Below, one piece after another: positions 25,533-33,350 of a DNA stretch of 64,000 nt. A program made the translations under genes and the position numbers. Below the pieces are notes generated by a model. That model worked only from the letters and a program-made list of their open reading frames with translations, made no database searches and was not told where the DNA came from. The stretch's first letter is position 1. Every line of letters begins with the position of its first letter. The DNA is from a virus: the IMG/VR virus record IMGVR_UViG_3300042289_000986, positions 124,001 through 188,000 of that record. One strand, given 5' to 3'.

Positions 25533-26314
25533 ATAACTTTTAAGTTATCTAAACATTGTTTTTCTGAAAAATTTTTTTCAACAGGACCATAACCTTGAAC
25601 TACACTAAACCCGTTTTTAGAAATGAAATAATCTAAAGCTTTAATAAAAGTTTGTTGAAAGTCATTTTCGTTTCTTATTTTACTTTGTTGGTGATCTGGA
25701 ACTATATCTTTTAAATAGTCGTTAGAATTTTCAATATCAGCAAACCACCTAAACGGTGGGTGATATTTTTTTTGAATTATTTGATATGTGTGATCTACGT
25801 GCTCAAGAGCATTATAAAAATTTTCATCCATTAATCCAATTTTTTTAAGTACATCTATATGATAATAGCTAAATGCTCCTAGTAAATTTGGATATAAATT
25901 TATTTTTGTGTTGTCTGGATAATTGACGGTTTTTCTAATTATTGGTGCGTTATTATAACCCAAGTTATGGTTACCATGAAGTCCATAATTAAAGTGCTTA
26001 ATACCTGTTGATTTCGATGCTTCGATATATTTTTCTAAAATTTCTTTATTTATAATTTCAATATCATCCTCCATTAAAAAAATATGATCACATTTTTGAT
26101 CAATTAAATATTCTAAAGCAATATTTTTTGCTTTAGCTACTCCTGATTTAGGAATGTTTGTATTTTTTTTATTTAGAGTAGAATTAACCTTATTTTCACC
26201 ATCATCTACTATAATTTTAATGCACTCTAAATCTAAAATAGAACTTTCAGATTTTTTGAAAAAATCTGGGCGGTCACAGGTTATTAAACCGATTCCAATT
26301 TTTTCATTGTTCAT
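25514..26314 (-). CDS. GT2-like glycosyltransferase, tandem paralogue 2
   Basis: At 266 residues it mirrors its neighbour: KIGIGLITCDRPDFF at the N-terminus, DHIFLMEDDIEIINKE as the DxD site, YIEASKSTGIKHFNYG, and HPPFRWFADIENSNDYL. It is presumably active. Genes overlap by 19 nt with the previous one and 11 nt with the next, consistent with tandem duplication within an operon. Divergence between the copies suggests different acceptors or linkages. Confidence 0.7.
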   Translation of the reverse strand: MNNEKIGIGLITCDRPDFFKKSESSILDLECIKIIVDDGENKVNSTLNKKNTNIPKSGVAKAKNIALEYLIDQKCDHIFLMEDDIEIINKEILEKYIEASKSTGIKHFNYGLHGNHNLGYNNAPIIRKTVNYPDNTKINLYPNLLGAFSYYHIDVLKKIGLMDENFYNALEHVDHTYQIIQKKYHPPFRWFADIENSNDYLKDIVPDHQQSKIRNENDFQQTFIKALDYFISKNGFSVVQGYGPVEKNFSEKQCLDNLKVIWKNNQ

Positions 26315-27068
26315 TTTTACTATAATTTTTTTGAATTTCTTCTAAAGATTTTAACAATTCTTCTCTGGGAACTGGTGCAGGTTCATTTTGTAAAGGTATA
26401 TATTGATATTTGAACATGAAATAAGCATAAGACATGTGGACACTTTGATCAGCATTTAACATATCTTTGTAGTTTATTTTTTGGATTGTGCTACTTGATG
26501 AGTCTATATCTTTTTCAATAATAGGATGATAGTTATTTGGCGGATAAACTTTCTTTTCGCGCATTCTTAAAATATAATCAACAACATCTAAATCTTTGGT
26601 ATTAAAAAATCTTTCATCAAAATAGCCAACGTTAGAAACTATACCATTAAACAAATATATAAAATCGGCATTTAGTTTATTTGATATTGATAAACTTTCA
26701 TTTTTTTCTTCATCATCAATAGTTACAATGCTTTCAGACGGTCCCATCATAGCCCATGTTCCGAAAATTGAAGCTTTTTTAATTATGTTTTCAAAAACGT
26801 TTTCGTTTTTTATAATTTGATTTGAATTAATTAAGAAAAAATGTTTTAATCCTGCTATTCTAAATTGTGAAATGAGCCAATTACGTAAAGACGCAAACGG
26901 AACGCCATTTCCGTAAACTCTATAATTTTCTACGCTTTCAGGTATGTTATTTTTTGTATCAGAAACCACGAAGACTTTTAAATCTTTGGGAATGCTGTTA
27001 TAACAATTGTTTAAATCCTCTTGCGTATAAACGTCTAATATTCCTATTCCTATTTCTTCTTTATTCAT
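26304..27068 (-). CDS. GT2-like paralogue 3, probably catalytically altered
   Basis: This 254-residue member keeps the family frame (EIGIGILDVYTQEDL, KHFFLINSNQIIKNE, VGYFDERFF) but the acidic triad EDD of its paralogues reads NSN. The metal-binding site is therefore lost or changed. It may be a non-catalytic partner, use another metal-free mechanism, or be decaying. It is intact as a reading frame. It overlaps the start of gp47 by 4 nt. Confidence 0.6.
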   Translation of the reverse strand: MNKEEIGIGILDVYTQEDLNNCYNSIPKDLKVFVVSDTKNNIPESVENYRVYGNGVPFASLRNWLISQFRIAGLKHFFLINSNQIIKNENVFENIIKKASIFGTWAMMGPSESIVTIDDEEKNESLSISNKLNADFIYLFNGIVSNVGYFDERFFNTKDLDVVDYILRMREKKVYPPNNYHPIIEKDIDSSSSTIQKINYKDMLNADQSVHMSYAYFMFKYQYIPLQNEPAPVPREELLKSLEEIQKNYSKNEQ

Positions 27069-28114
27069 ACTAATGAATTATACATTTCTTTTAAATATTC
27101 TACAACTTCTTTTTTATGATCAATATCTAAAGTATTGATATATTCTTCAATATCTTTTAATAAATCACCACTATTAAAGTTTTCTTCGTTTGAAATTTTT
27201 TGAATATCTTCTTCATTTTCAATATATTCTAAACGATATACTAAGGGATTCATGTTGTTAATTTTTGTGTTTAATCCCAATATAATATCATGTTCTATTT
27301 TTAGATCGACAACCAATGCCACAATATTATTGTGTATAATTTTTTTAAGTTCTTCAACTTCATATTCATCATTAATTAGTTTTTTAGCCGATATTTTATA
27401 ATGTTTTGGTGATAATGTGTTTTCAATAAAAGAAAAAGAATGTTTTTCTAAATCAAATATATAAATTCCTTTATCTTCTGCAACGGCTCCAAAATTTTGT
27501 TGATATGGACTTCCTAAATAAACTATATCACCTTCTTTATAGGTTCTGTGATCTCTTTTATGAAAATGTCCCGAAACAATCAAATTAGCTTTATTAAAAA
27601 GATTAGAGTAAGACAGTCCGTGATCACATTGTTTATAGTTATTCATATAAAATGAAACTATTTCAAAGTGACCAAAGATGATATCAACTTTTTCTAATTT
27701 TTCAATATCATATCCCCAAGGAACAAATGTTATTTTTTTATTAAAATCAGTTTCTAAAATTAATGGAGTTTTATCAACAATTTTTATATTTTTCCAACCA
27801 TCAAAAATAGATATTGAATTTATATTACTATCGTTTTTTAAAAAACTATCATGGTTTCCGGTGGAAATAATAATATTAAAATCTTTAAAATAATCAAAAA
27901 ATTGTTTTGCAATAGATAAAGTCTCTACTGATATTTCATTTCTATTGTGAAATATATCACCAGGTATAAAAATATCATCAATTCCTTCTTCTAAGAATTT
28001 TTGAGATGCCCATTTTGCAAAATTTAAACTAACCTCATGCCACATTTCGCTGTCTTGGCCTAAACCGAGATGAATATCTGAAAAACTTCCTATTTTTTTG
28101 TTTTTTAGTTTCAT
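27065..28114 (-). CDS. 47: Recombination nuclease small subunit gp47 (SbcD/Mre11-like)
   Basis: The 349-residue calcineurin-like phosphoesterase has all metal motifs: FSDIHLGLG (D, H near residue 18), PGDIFHNR, STGNHDSF and VSGHFHKRDHR. T4 gp47 has 339 residues. It forms the Mre11-Rad50-like complex with gp46 that processes DNA ends. It is followed by a sugar island instead of gp46, and it overlaps gp55 by 4 nt. Confidence 0.92.
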   Translation of the reverse strand: MKLKNKKIGSFSDIHLGLGQDSEMWHEVSLNFAKWASQKFLEEGIDDIFIPGDIFHNRNEISVETLSIAKQFFDYFKDFNIIISTGNHDSFLKNDSNINSISIFDGWKNIKIVDKTPLILETDFNKKITFVPWGYDIEKLEKVDIIFGHFEIVSFYMNNYKQCDHGLSYSNLFNKANLIVSGHFHKRDHRTYKEGDIVYLGSPYQQNFGAVAEDKGIYIFDLEKHSFSFIENTLSPKHYKISAKKLINDEYEVEELKKIIHNNIVALVVDLKIEHDIILGLNTKINNMNPLVYRLEYIENEEDIQKISNEENFNSGDLLKDIEEYINTLDIDHKKEVVEYLKEMYNSLV

Positions 28115-28848
28115 TCTAACAATCTATCTCTTTCTTTCATGATTCGAATATTATTATTTTTAAGCAAATTACTATATCCTTCTGACATGGACATTAATTC
28201 TCTGCGATATTTTTCATGAGTTTCATGTATATGTTTTTCTTTTTTAATTCTATTTCGAAAAGCATTAAAAGCAATTCTTGTAAAATATGAAAACGGATTG
28301 GTTCCCTTTTCTCTATTATATTTTTTAGATATTAAGGCTTTCATCATACGAATAATACCATCTCCAACCATTTCTTCTCTATAACTGTAATTAATAAAAT
28401 TGGGAGCATAGCTTAATTTGTTTGAAATCTTACTAACCATTTCTGCTAAATCATTAGTCATTATACCAGATTCGTAAAATTTTACAATTTCTTCATCAAA
28501 CTTTTTAGGTTCAACGTAAAAAACTTTTTTATCCGGTTTTTTTTTGTTTTTTATTTTTTCAATTACTGGTTCTTCTTCAACCTCTTCCGCTTCTTCAACT
28601 TCTTCATCCTCTTCTTTTTCGTGGTCGCTTACAGAGTCAAACATAGAGGATGCATAACTAATATTTTCATCTAGATCTTCTTCTAAAGAAGAATCTTCGT
28701 TTTCATCAATAAAATCATCGTAATCAATAATTTTTTTCTTTCTTTTTTTAAAGAAAGAAGGTTTTGGTTTAATAACTTCAACTTTTTTATCTTTTTTTAA
28801 TTTAGTTGTCTTGTTATCTTTTTTTAATTTAGATTGTTTTTTCTTCAT
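28111..28848 (-). CDS. 55: Late-transcription sigma factor gp55-like
   Basis: At 245 residues it is longer than T4 gp55 (185). The first 40 residues are Lys-rich and residues about 45-105 very acidic (HEKEEDEEVEEAEEVEEE), forming a charged extension. The C-terminal half matches gp55: EEMVGDGIIRMMKALI, then KGTNPFSYFTRIAFNAFRNR, which corresponds to sigma region 2. It would direct host RNA polymerase to NATAAATA late promoters, many of which are visible here. It overlaps the end of uvsW by 20 nt. Confidence 0.82.
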   Translation of the reverse strand: MKKKQSKLKKDNKTTKLKKDKKVEVIKPKPSFFKKRKKKIIDYDDFIDENEDSSLEEDLDENISYASSMFDSVSDHEKEEDEEVEEAEEVEEEPVIEKIKNKKKPDKKVFYVEPKKFDEEIVKFYESGIMTNDLAEMVSKISNKLSYAPNFINYSYREEMVGDGIIRMMKALISKKYNREKGTNPFSYFTRIAFNAFRNRIKKEKHIHETHEKYRRELMSMSEGYSNLLKNNNIRIMKERDRLLE

Positions 28849-30250
28849 AGTTGTATTTTTCTGTATTATAGAGTTTTATGCGTTCGCTTAAATGTATTTG
28901 TCCATATTTCGTGTTATCTGCTATATCAAAAATAGTAGCCATTGTTTTTGTTGGGTGTAAACGCAATGCTCTACCTATTGATTGCATAATTTTAATTTTT
29001 GCTTTTCCAGCAGATGCAAAAATAATGTTATGTAAATTTGGAATATTGATTCCCGTACTAAAAATTTTTGAAACAGCGACTACTATTACATTGTTTTTTT
29101 TATTCATTAAATTTCTTACATTTTCTCTTTCTTCGATGTCGGTCGATCCTTGAATAAAATATATTGGTCTATTTTTCTCACAAATTTCTTTTAATTTTGA
29201 TTCCAAATTAAGCCCATGATCAATTCTATCCACCATTATAATAGTATTGTTTGGTAGTCTATCGGCTAGTTTGGCAATAACTTCGTTTCTTCTTTCATTG
29301 TGCATTAAATATTCAATTTCTTGATTGTATGCTTCGGTTGGACGCTCTGTATTTACTTTAAACTTAGGAATATTACAATGTCGAATGTTTAAAATTACAA
29401 TTTTAAAGTTTGAAACGTATTCTTGGTTTTTTAAATCTAATGTTTTTTCCTCGTAAACAACTGGACCAAGTTTTCCAAAAATATTCCATTGATCAATGTT
29501 TGATGGTGGTAATGTTCCAGTAAAACCAAATTTAAAATCTGTATTAATTAAATTAAAAATTTTATTTATTTCGTTTCCTTTTCTTAATCCGTGCGTTTCG
29601 TCCATTAATAATAGCTCGATGCTATCTAAAATTGATAGATCTGTCTTATTGCTTAATAGAATTTGTGTACCTGCAACTATAATTTCCGCACTTATATCTA
29701 ATTGGTTACTTCCTGACCACTTTGTAACATTTTTTAAACCATAAGATATGAAATCCGAAGCCGTTTGTTCAACTAGTTGGATAGATGGTACAATTACTAG
29801 TGTTAATGCTTTATCATTTTCGATGTTTTTGCGAAAACTTTTTATAAGTCCTGCCATAATAAGAGTTTTTCCACCCGCAGTTGGAATAGAAATCACACCC
29901 TTTCCTTTTTTTAAAGCATTAACAATTGATTTTTTTTGATAGTCTCTGTACGAAATTGATAATGTTTCTATAGTAGGATTTTTAAAACCATTATTATTTT
30001 TTTTATAAAGAGATTCTTCAATATTATATTGAATTTGATTAGATTCTAAATATGCACATATATGATCCAATAGTCCTAATTCAAATTTACCTGATGGTGT
30101 AATGGCATGTAAACGATTTGGTATAAATTTTTTATTACTTCTATAAGCAGGATTTAAAATAGAAAAATACTCCCTCATTAAACTAAGGGTTAATACATCC
30201 GTATTAATTTGGACTTGCTTATTATTTTTTATAAGTGATAAATTGACCAT
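28829..30250 (-). CDS. uvsW: UvsW-like superfamily 2 helicase
   Basis: A 473-residue SF2 ATPase with motif I SIPTAGGKTLIMAGL, motif II LLMDETHGLRKG, motif III FGFTGTLPPS and motif VI QSIGRALRLHP. The N-terminal 80 residues form the small domain seen in UvsW. UvsW unwinds R-loops and branched DNA and moves replication from origin- to recombination-dependent mode. It lies between uvsY and gp55, and its ATG overlaps the uvsY stop. Confidence 0.9.
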   Translation of the reverse strand: MVNLSLIKNNKQVQINTDVLTLSLMREYFSILNPAYRSNKKFIPNRLHAITPSGKFELGLLDHICAYLESNQIQYNIEESLYKKNNNGFKNPTIETLSISYRDYQKKSIVNALKKGKGVISIPTAGGKTLIMAGLIKSFRKNIENDKALTLVIVPSIQLVEQTASDFISYGLKNVTKWSGSNQLDISAEIIVAGTQILLSNKTDLSILDSIELLLMDETHGLRKGNEINKIFNLINTDFKFGFTGTLPPSNIDQWNIFGKLGPVVYEEKTLDLKNQEYVSNFKIVILNIRHCNIPKFKVNTERPTEAYNQEIEYLMHNERRNEVIAKLADRLPNNTIIMVDRIDHGLNLESKLKEICEKNRPIYFIQGSTDIEERENVRNLMNKKNNVIVVAVSKIFSTGINIPNLHNIIFASAGKAKIKIMQSIGRALRLHPTKTMATIFDIADNTKYGQIHLSERIKLYNTEKYNYEEKTI

Positions 30251-30648
30251 TATGTTGTTTCCATTACCATTATTTTAGTTGCATTTCCTAAATCAAATGT
30301 TATCGAACTCATAATTTTTTCTACTTTTTCCAAGTATTCAACTATGAGTTTTAATTCTTCTATATCTTCATCAATTTTTCTAATTGGTTCTGATGATTCT
30401 ACTTTTAAATTTAAAGATGCTTTTGGAATTCCACTTGGTATTCCGTTTTTTTCTAAACTTTTTAAAACTTGCTCTTTTAAATCTTTTCTTTTACTTTCTA
30501 AATGATTTTTTTGTCTTTTATGATCAATAAGTCTAGACACCCATTTATGTTTTAAAGCGGGTAGCATAAGTTGCTTTTCTAAAATATTAATTTGATCGAA
30601 TTTAGTATCTTCAGCAATTTCTTCTTTGTATTTGTTGAATATATCCAT
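30250..30648 (-). CDS. uvsY: UvsY-like recombination mediator
   Basis: At 132 residues (T4 UvsY has 137) it is fully helical and Lys/Glu-rich, with KHKWVSRLIDHKRQKNHLE in the centre. It has a C-terminal helix (LIVEYLEKVEKIMSSITFDLGNA) that resembles the end of UvsY-type proteins. Position beside uvsW also matches T4. UvsY loads UvsX on gp32-covered ssDNA. I chose the ATG at 30648 over a start at 30675 because a promoter -10 lies between. Sequence identity is low, so context carries weight. Confidence 0.65.
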   Translation of the reverse strand: MDIFNKYKEEIAEDTKFDQINILEKQLMLPALKHKWVSRLIDHKRQKNHLESKRKDLKEQVLKSLEKNGIPSGIPKASLNLKVESSEPIRKIDEDIEELKLIVEYLEKVEKIMSSITFDLGNATKIMVMETT

Positions 30649-30653
30649 AAATA
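30646..30653 (+). promoter_or_regulatory. Late-type element CATAAATA on the plus strand
   Basis: CATAAATA ends 21 nt before the ATG at 30675, further than at other sites. It overlaps the uvsY start codon on the opposite strand, so late transcription rightward would begin inside the leftward promoter region. Confidence 0.4.
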
Positions 30654-30664
30654 TAGATACTACG

Positions 30665-30692
30665 ATTATACACAATGTTTAACAAATTTCAA
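30665..30692 (-). promoter_or_regulatory. Promoter TTGAAA-N16-TATAAT for uvsY-uvsW-55-47
   Basis: Minus strand: -35 TTGAAA (30687-30692), spacer 16, perfect -10 TATAAT (30665-30670). It ends 16 nt before the uvsY ATG at 30648. The -35 and spacer lie inside the first codons of the plus-strand gene at 30675, so the divergent promoters overlap. Confidence 0.5.
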
Positions 30693-30932
30693 CAATTAGT
30701 TAGTGGATTATTAAAAGAAATGAATGTTTCTGGTGCTGGTGGATCTTTTGGAGCACCTGAAGCTGGATTTGAAATTAGTAATCCAACGTCTTTAAATCCA
30801 GACAAAGGTTATACCGATAATATCAAAGCAGCCATGTCTACTGCTCAACCAAATAAAAAATCAAAAAAGAAAAAACAACCTAAAGGTGTTTTATATACAA
30901 CAAGAAGAACTCTTAATAAAAAAGATTTATAA
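30675..30932 (+). CDS. Small hypothetical protein, Lys-rich C-terminus (85 aa)
   Basis: It starts MFNKFQQLVSGLLKEM, a helix, followed by a Gly/Ala/Ser/Pro-rich middle (GAPEAGFEISNPTSLNPDKG) and a basic end (KKSKKKKQPKGVLYTTRR). The stop overlaps the GIY-YIG gene start by 1 nt. Small disordered proteins with similar starts appear again at 34602 and 34858, so this may be a minor virion protein. Unrecognised. Confidence 0.5.
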   Translation: MFNKFQQLVSGLLKEMNVSGAGGSFGAPEAGFEISNPTSLNPDKGYTDNIKAAMSTAQPNKKSKKKKQPKGVLYTTRRTLNKKDL

Positions 30933-31372
30933 TGAATTTAGGTCATTGGGTTTTAAATGAAAACGTGGTCGTAGATGAAGAAACTTTTGGTTTTATATAC
31001 GAAATAACAAACTTGATTACCAATAAAAAATATATTGGTAAAAAACAATGTTTTTCTAGAATTAAAAGAAAACCCTTAAAAGGTAAAAAAAGAAACAGAA
31101 TATCTCAAACCGAGTCTGATTGGAAAAATTATACAAGTTCATCCAAAGATTTGAATGAAGACATTCAAAAATACGGAAAAGAAAACTTTGAATTTAAAAT
31201 TTTAAAAACTTGCAACTCAAAGTGGGCTTTAGCGTATTTTGAAATTAAAGAACAAATTGAAAAAAATGTTCTTTTGCGTGACGATTATTATAATGGAATT
31301 ATAAATGTAAGAATTGGAACACCACCAAAAGAAGAATTGAATAAAAACAATCAAAATGGGGTAATTATTTAA
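30932..31372 (+). CDS. GIY-YIG nuclease-like protein
   Basis: Residues about 20-45 read GFIYEITNLITNKKYIGKKQ, the GIY-YIG core with the first Tyr in IYE and the second in YIG. It continues with ESDWKNYTSSSKDLNEDI and KYGKENFEFKILK, a pattern I associate with small GIY-YIG proteins of T4-like phages. These may be homing-type or degradative endonucleases. The usual catalytic Arg and distal Glu cannot be assigned with certainty (SRIKRK and YFEIKEQ are candidates). At 146 residues it has no extra DNA-binding domain. Confidence 0.7.
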   Translation: MNLGHWVLNENVVVDEETFGFIYEITNLITNKKYIGKKQCFSRIKRKPLKGKKRNRISQTESDWKNYTSSSKDLNEDIQKYGKENFEFKILKTCNSKWALAYFEIKEQIEKNVLLRDDYYNGIINVRIGTPPKEELNKNNQNGVII

Positions 31373-31375
31373 GTT

Positions 31376-31915
31376 ATGGGCCACTGTATTTATTGTAATT
31401 CGACTACGTATGGACGCCCATGTCTTTTTTCACCATCTAATACCCATGTTCATTTCGATGATCCTAACAAATGCATCTATTGTGGATCAAAAAGTATAGG
31501 GAGCGGTTGTATCTATAATCCTCATGGCAAAATACATGTTAGAGGTCCTGAATTTTTAACTAACTCAAAAGATTATAGTAAAAAATCAGTAATTTTAAAA
31601 TATCTTTTTGAAAACGTTAATGATTTTGGTAATCAACATTATACATCACCGTTAAACAGGTTTTATAAAAGACTTTGCCATATTATTGCAACAGCAAGTC
31701 AACCATTGTTAGAGGCTTTAAGTATTCAAATACGTCCTTCCTATACAGCATTAGACAAACAACAAACATTAAGAGTAAATGAAATTAAAAATAGGTTAAA
31801 GGAACAGTATGGTGAAATTTACGAAACGATTAAATATGCAAACTTGTCACTTCCACAGGAAATAGTGGAAGAAATCATTATAGATGTTATAATGGCCGAC
31901 AGTGAAAAGAAATAA
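31376..31915 (+). CDS. Zinc-binding protein with two C-x2-C-x7-C-x6/7-H-x-H modules (179 aa)
   Basis: The first 60 residues carry two copies of one motif: CIYCNSTTYGRPC...HVHFDD and CIYCGSKSIGSGC...KIHVRG, each with CxxC, a further Cys and a closing His (HxH in the first copy only). Each looks like a compact zinc knuckle. The rest is helical (LNRFYKRLCHIIATASQPLL) and ends in a long helix. I know no function for it. It sits between the GIY-YIG gene and the orphan at 31902, which it overlaps by 14 nt. Confidence 0.6.
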   Translation: MGHCIYCNSTTYGRPCLFSPSNTHVHFDDPNKCIYCGSKSIGSGCIYNPHGKIHVRGPEFLTNSKDYSKKSVILKYLFENVNDFGNQHYTSPLNRFYKRLCHIIATASQPLLEALSIQIRPSYTALDKQQTLRVNEIKNRLKEQYGEIYETIKYANLSLPQEIVEEIIIDVIMADSEKK

Positions 31916-32396
31916 AAAACAATATTTGGTATATTATCTTAAAGATAATATTTTAATATTGGATGTTTTTGAATATTTGGAAAGTCTAGCTTCAGATATT
32001 GTTGATTATTTGTTTGAGTGGCATTTAGTAAAAGAAAATAAAGTAAAATTTCAAAAAAAGTTAGTCTTTTCTTTTTTAAATCAGAAAATAGAAGATGATA
32101 TTTTGGTTTTTCAAAAAATAGCCAAAGATATTGATTGTTCTCTCTTATGTTTTTATAAACTTAATAACACATGTAAACAGTGGGAACTTTTTTATGAAAA
32201 TCCAAATAAAGTTATAAGTGTTTGTAAATCAATGCTTAAAAATAAACTTCCTAATTTTTTTGAAAATAAAAATGAAGATGTTCGTTTATTTGAAAACATA
32301 AAAGGAACATTTAAAACTGTTCCGTGTTTAATTCCAACAGGAGAAGATGAATATTTTTTACAAAATTTTTTAAAAAAATTAAAAAGAGTATCTTGA
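31902..32396 (+). CDS. Hypothetical protein with GTG start (164 aa)
   Basis: The frame starts with GTG at 31902, overlapping the previous gene by 14 nt. The product is rich in Lys, Phe, Leu and Asn, soluble, with a Trp/Phe segment (CKQWELFYENPN) and no recognisable domain. The stop TGA lies inside the -35 box of the lysis promoter. Function unknown. Confidence 0.5.
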   Translation: MKRNKKQYLVYYLKDNILILDVFEYLESLASDIVDYLFEWHLVKENKVKFQKKLVFSFLNQKIEDDILVFQKIAKDIDCSLLCFYKLNNTCKQWELFYENPNKVISVCKSMLKNKLPNFFENKNEDVRLFENIKGTFKTVPCLIPTGEDEYFLQNFLKKLKRVS

Positions 32397-32421
32397 CAAA
32401 AGATATCCAAGTGGATAAAAT
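32393..32421 (+). promoter_or_regulatory. Promoter TTGACA-N17-TAAAAT ahead of the lysis cassette
   Basis: A perfect -35 (32393-32398), a 17-nt spacer and -10 TAAAAT (32416-32421). The transcript would begin near 32428, about 108 nt before the lipoprotein ATG. This is by far the longest leader among the promoters seen here. Confidence 0.6.
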
Positions 32422-32535
32422 AGAATGTCGTCTTTAAGTTTTCTTCTTTATTTAAAATATAATAAAGTAAAAGGTATTTAATTTATATTTAAAATTATTC
32501 ATAGGTTTTTTAAAAACATGTGTAAATATTAATAT
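32422..32535 (+). other. Leader region before the lysis genes
   Basis: The 114-nt AU-rich leader has no clear stable hairpin. It holds a possible 18-codon frame (ATG at 32425, stop TAA at 32479-32481), but its ATG lies at or just before the predicted transcript start. I see no Shine-Dalgarno site. Confidence 0.25.
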
Positions 32536-32820
32536 ATGAATTATTTTTTAGCATTGGTTTGTGTGGCTTTTTTGTCTGGATGTGTGTGTTTAAACCCTGA
32601 ACACAAGAAATTAGCACCACCTATAGCAAACACAAACAGAGTAATTGACTCGTTAGAACAAACAAAAGATGAGTTAACTAAAGCTGGTGATGCTAATACT
32701 ATAGTTGGAACAAAGGTAGAAAGAGCTTTAACGTTAGCAGAACGCTTAGAGGTTATTCTTAAACAGATTGAAGAAGAAAAACAAACATCAGAATCAAAAG
32801 AAGTTAAAAAACCTAATTAA
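32536..32820 (+). CDS. Small lipoprotein (lipobox LSGC), possible outer-membrane spanin
   Basis: The 94-residue product begins with a short signal peptide (MNYFLALVCVAFLSGC) ending in a lipobox, with acylation expected on Cys16. The mature part is helical and charged (VERALTLAERLEVILKQIEEE). It opens the lysis cassette and is 2 nt from a coiled-coil membrane protein. It could be the outer-membrane lipoprotein half of a two-component spanin. That role is inferred from type and place. Confidence 0.6.
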   Translation: MNYFLALVCVAFLSGCVCLNPEHKKLAPPIANTNRVIDSLEQTKDELTKAGDANTIVGTKVERALTLAERLEVILKQIEEEKQTSESKEVKKPN

Positions 32821-32822
32821 TT

Positions 32823-33347
32823 ATGAAAAAAATATTACCCCTATTAATCTTAATAGTTTTATCTAGTTCTAGCTTTGGACAGTTTTGGAAACCAAAAGCT
32901 AAAGCCACTCCAACACCTGCAAAACCACCTGTTACTGTTGTAGAAAAATCAAAAAATCCAATACAAGAAGCAAAAGCACTTGTTAAAGAATTGCAAAACG
33001 AGTTAACTGTAGCAAAAACAGAAAATACAAAGTTAAAAAATAACCTCAACCAAGCGAATGAAAACGTTAAAAAAGGTTTTTTAGAAATTACAAAATTAAA
33101 TGAAGAAATTAATGCATTAAAAGAATGGGGAGTTATTCAACAAGCAGAGGCTCAAAAATTTATGGAGAAATATAATAGTGCTGTTAAGCGTTATCATAGA
33201 TTAAAGATCATTGCAGCAATTATTGCCGCTGCTGGTGGGGTTTTGCTTGGACTACAGTTTATGAATCTTGCACCACCTCCTTATAATTTAGGAATTCCTG
33301 TTGGTGGTGCAGCTTTATTTGCATTTTTAGTTTGGATATTTTTATAA
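32823..33347 (+). CDS. Membrane protein with signal segment, coiled coil and two C-terminal TM segments
   Basis: Residues 1-20 are a signal-like segment (MKKILPLLILIVLSSSSFG). Residues about 25-45 are Pro/Lys/Thr-rich (KATPTPAKPPVTVV), and about 50-105 form a coiled coil (VKELQNELTVAKTENTKLKN). Two hydrophobic helices follow (IIAAIIAAAGGVLLGLQFM and GGAALFAFLVWIFL). It may span the inner membrane with a periplasmic coiled coil, as an inner-membrane spanin does, but the two C-terminal membrane helices are not typical. It could also be a holin or antiholin partner. Confidence 0.55.
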   Translation: MKKILPLLILIVLSSSSFGQFWKPKAKATPTPAKPPVTVVEKSKNPIQEAKALVKELQNELTVAKTENTKLKNNLNQANENVKKGFLEITKLNEEINALKEWGVIQQAEAQKFMEKYNSAVKRYHRLKIIAAIIAAAGGVLLGLQFMNLAPPPYNLGIPVGGAALFAFLVWIFL

Positions 33348-33350
33348 ACT

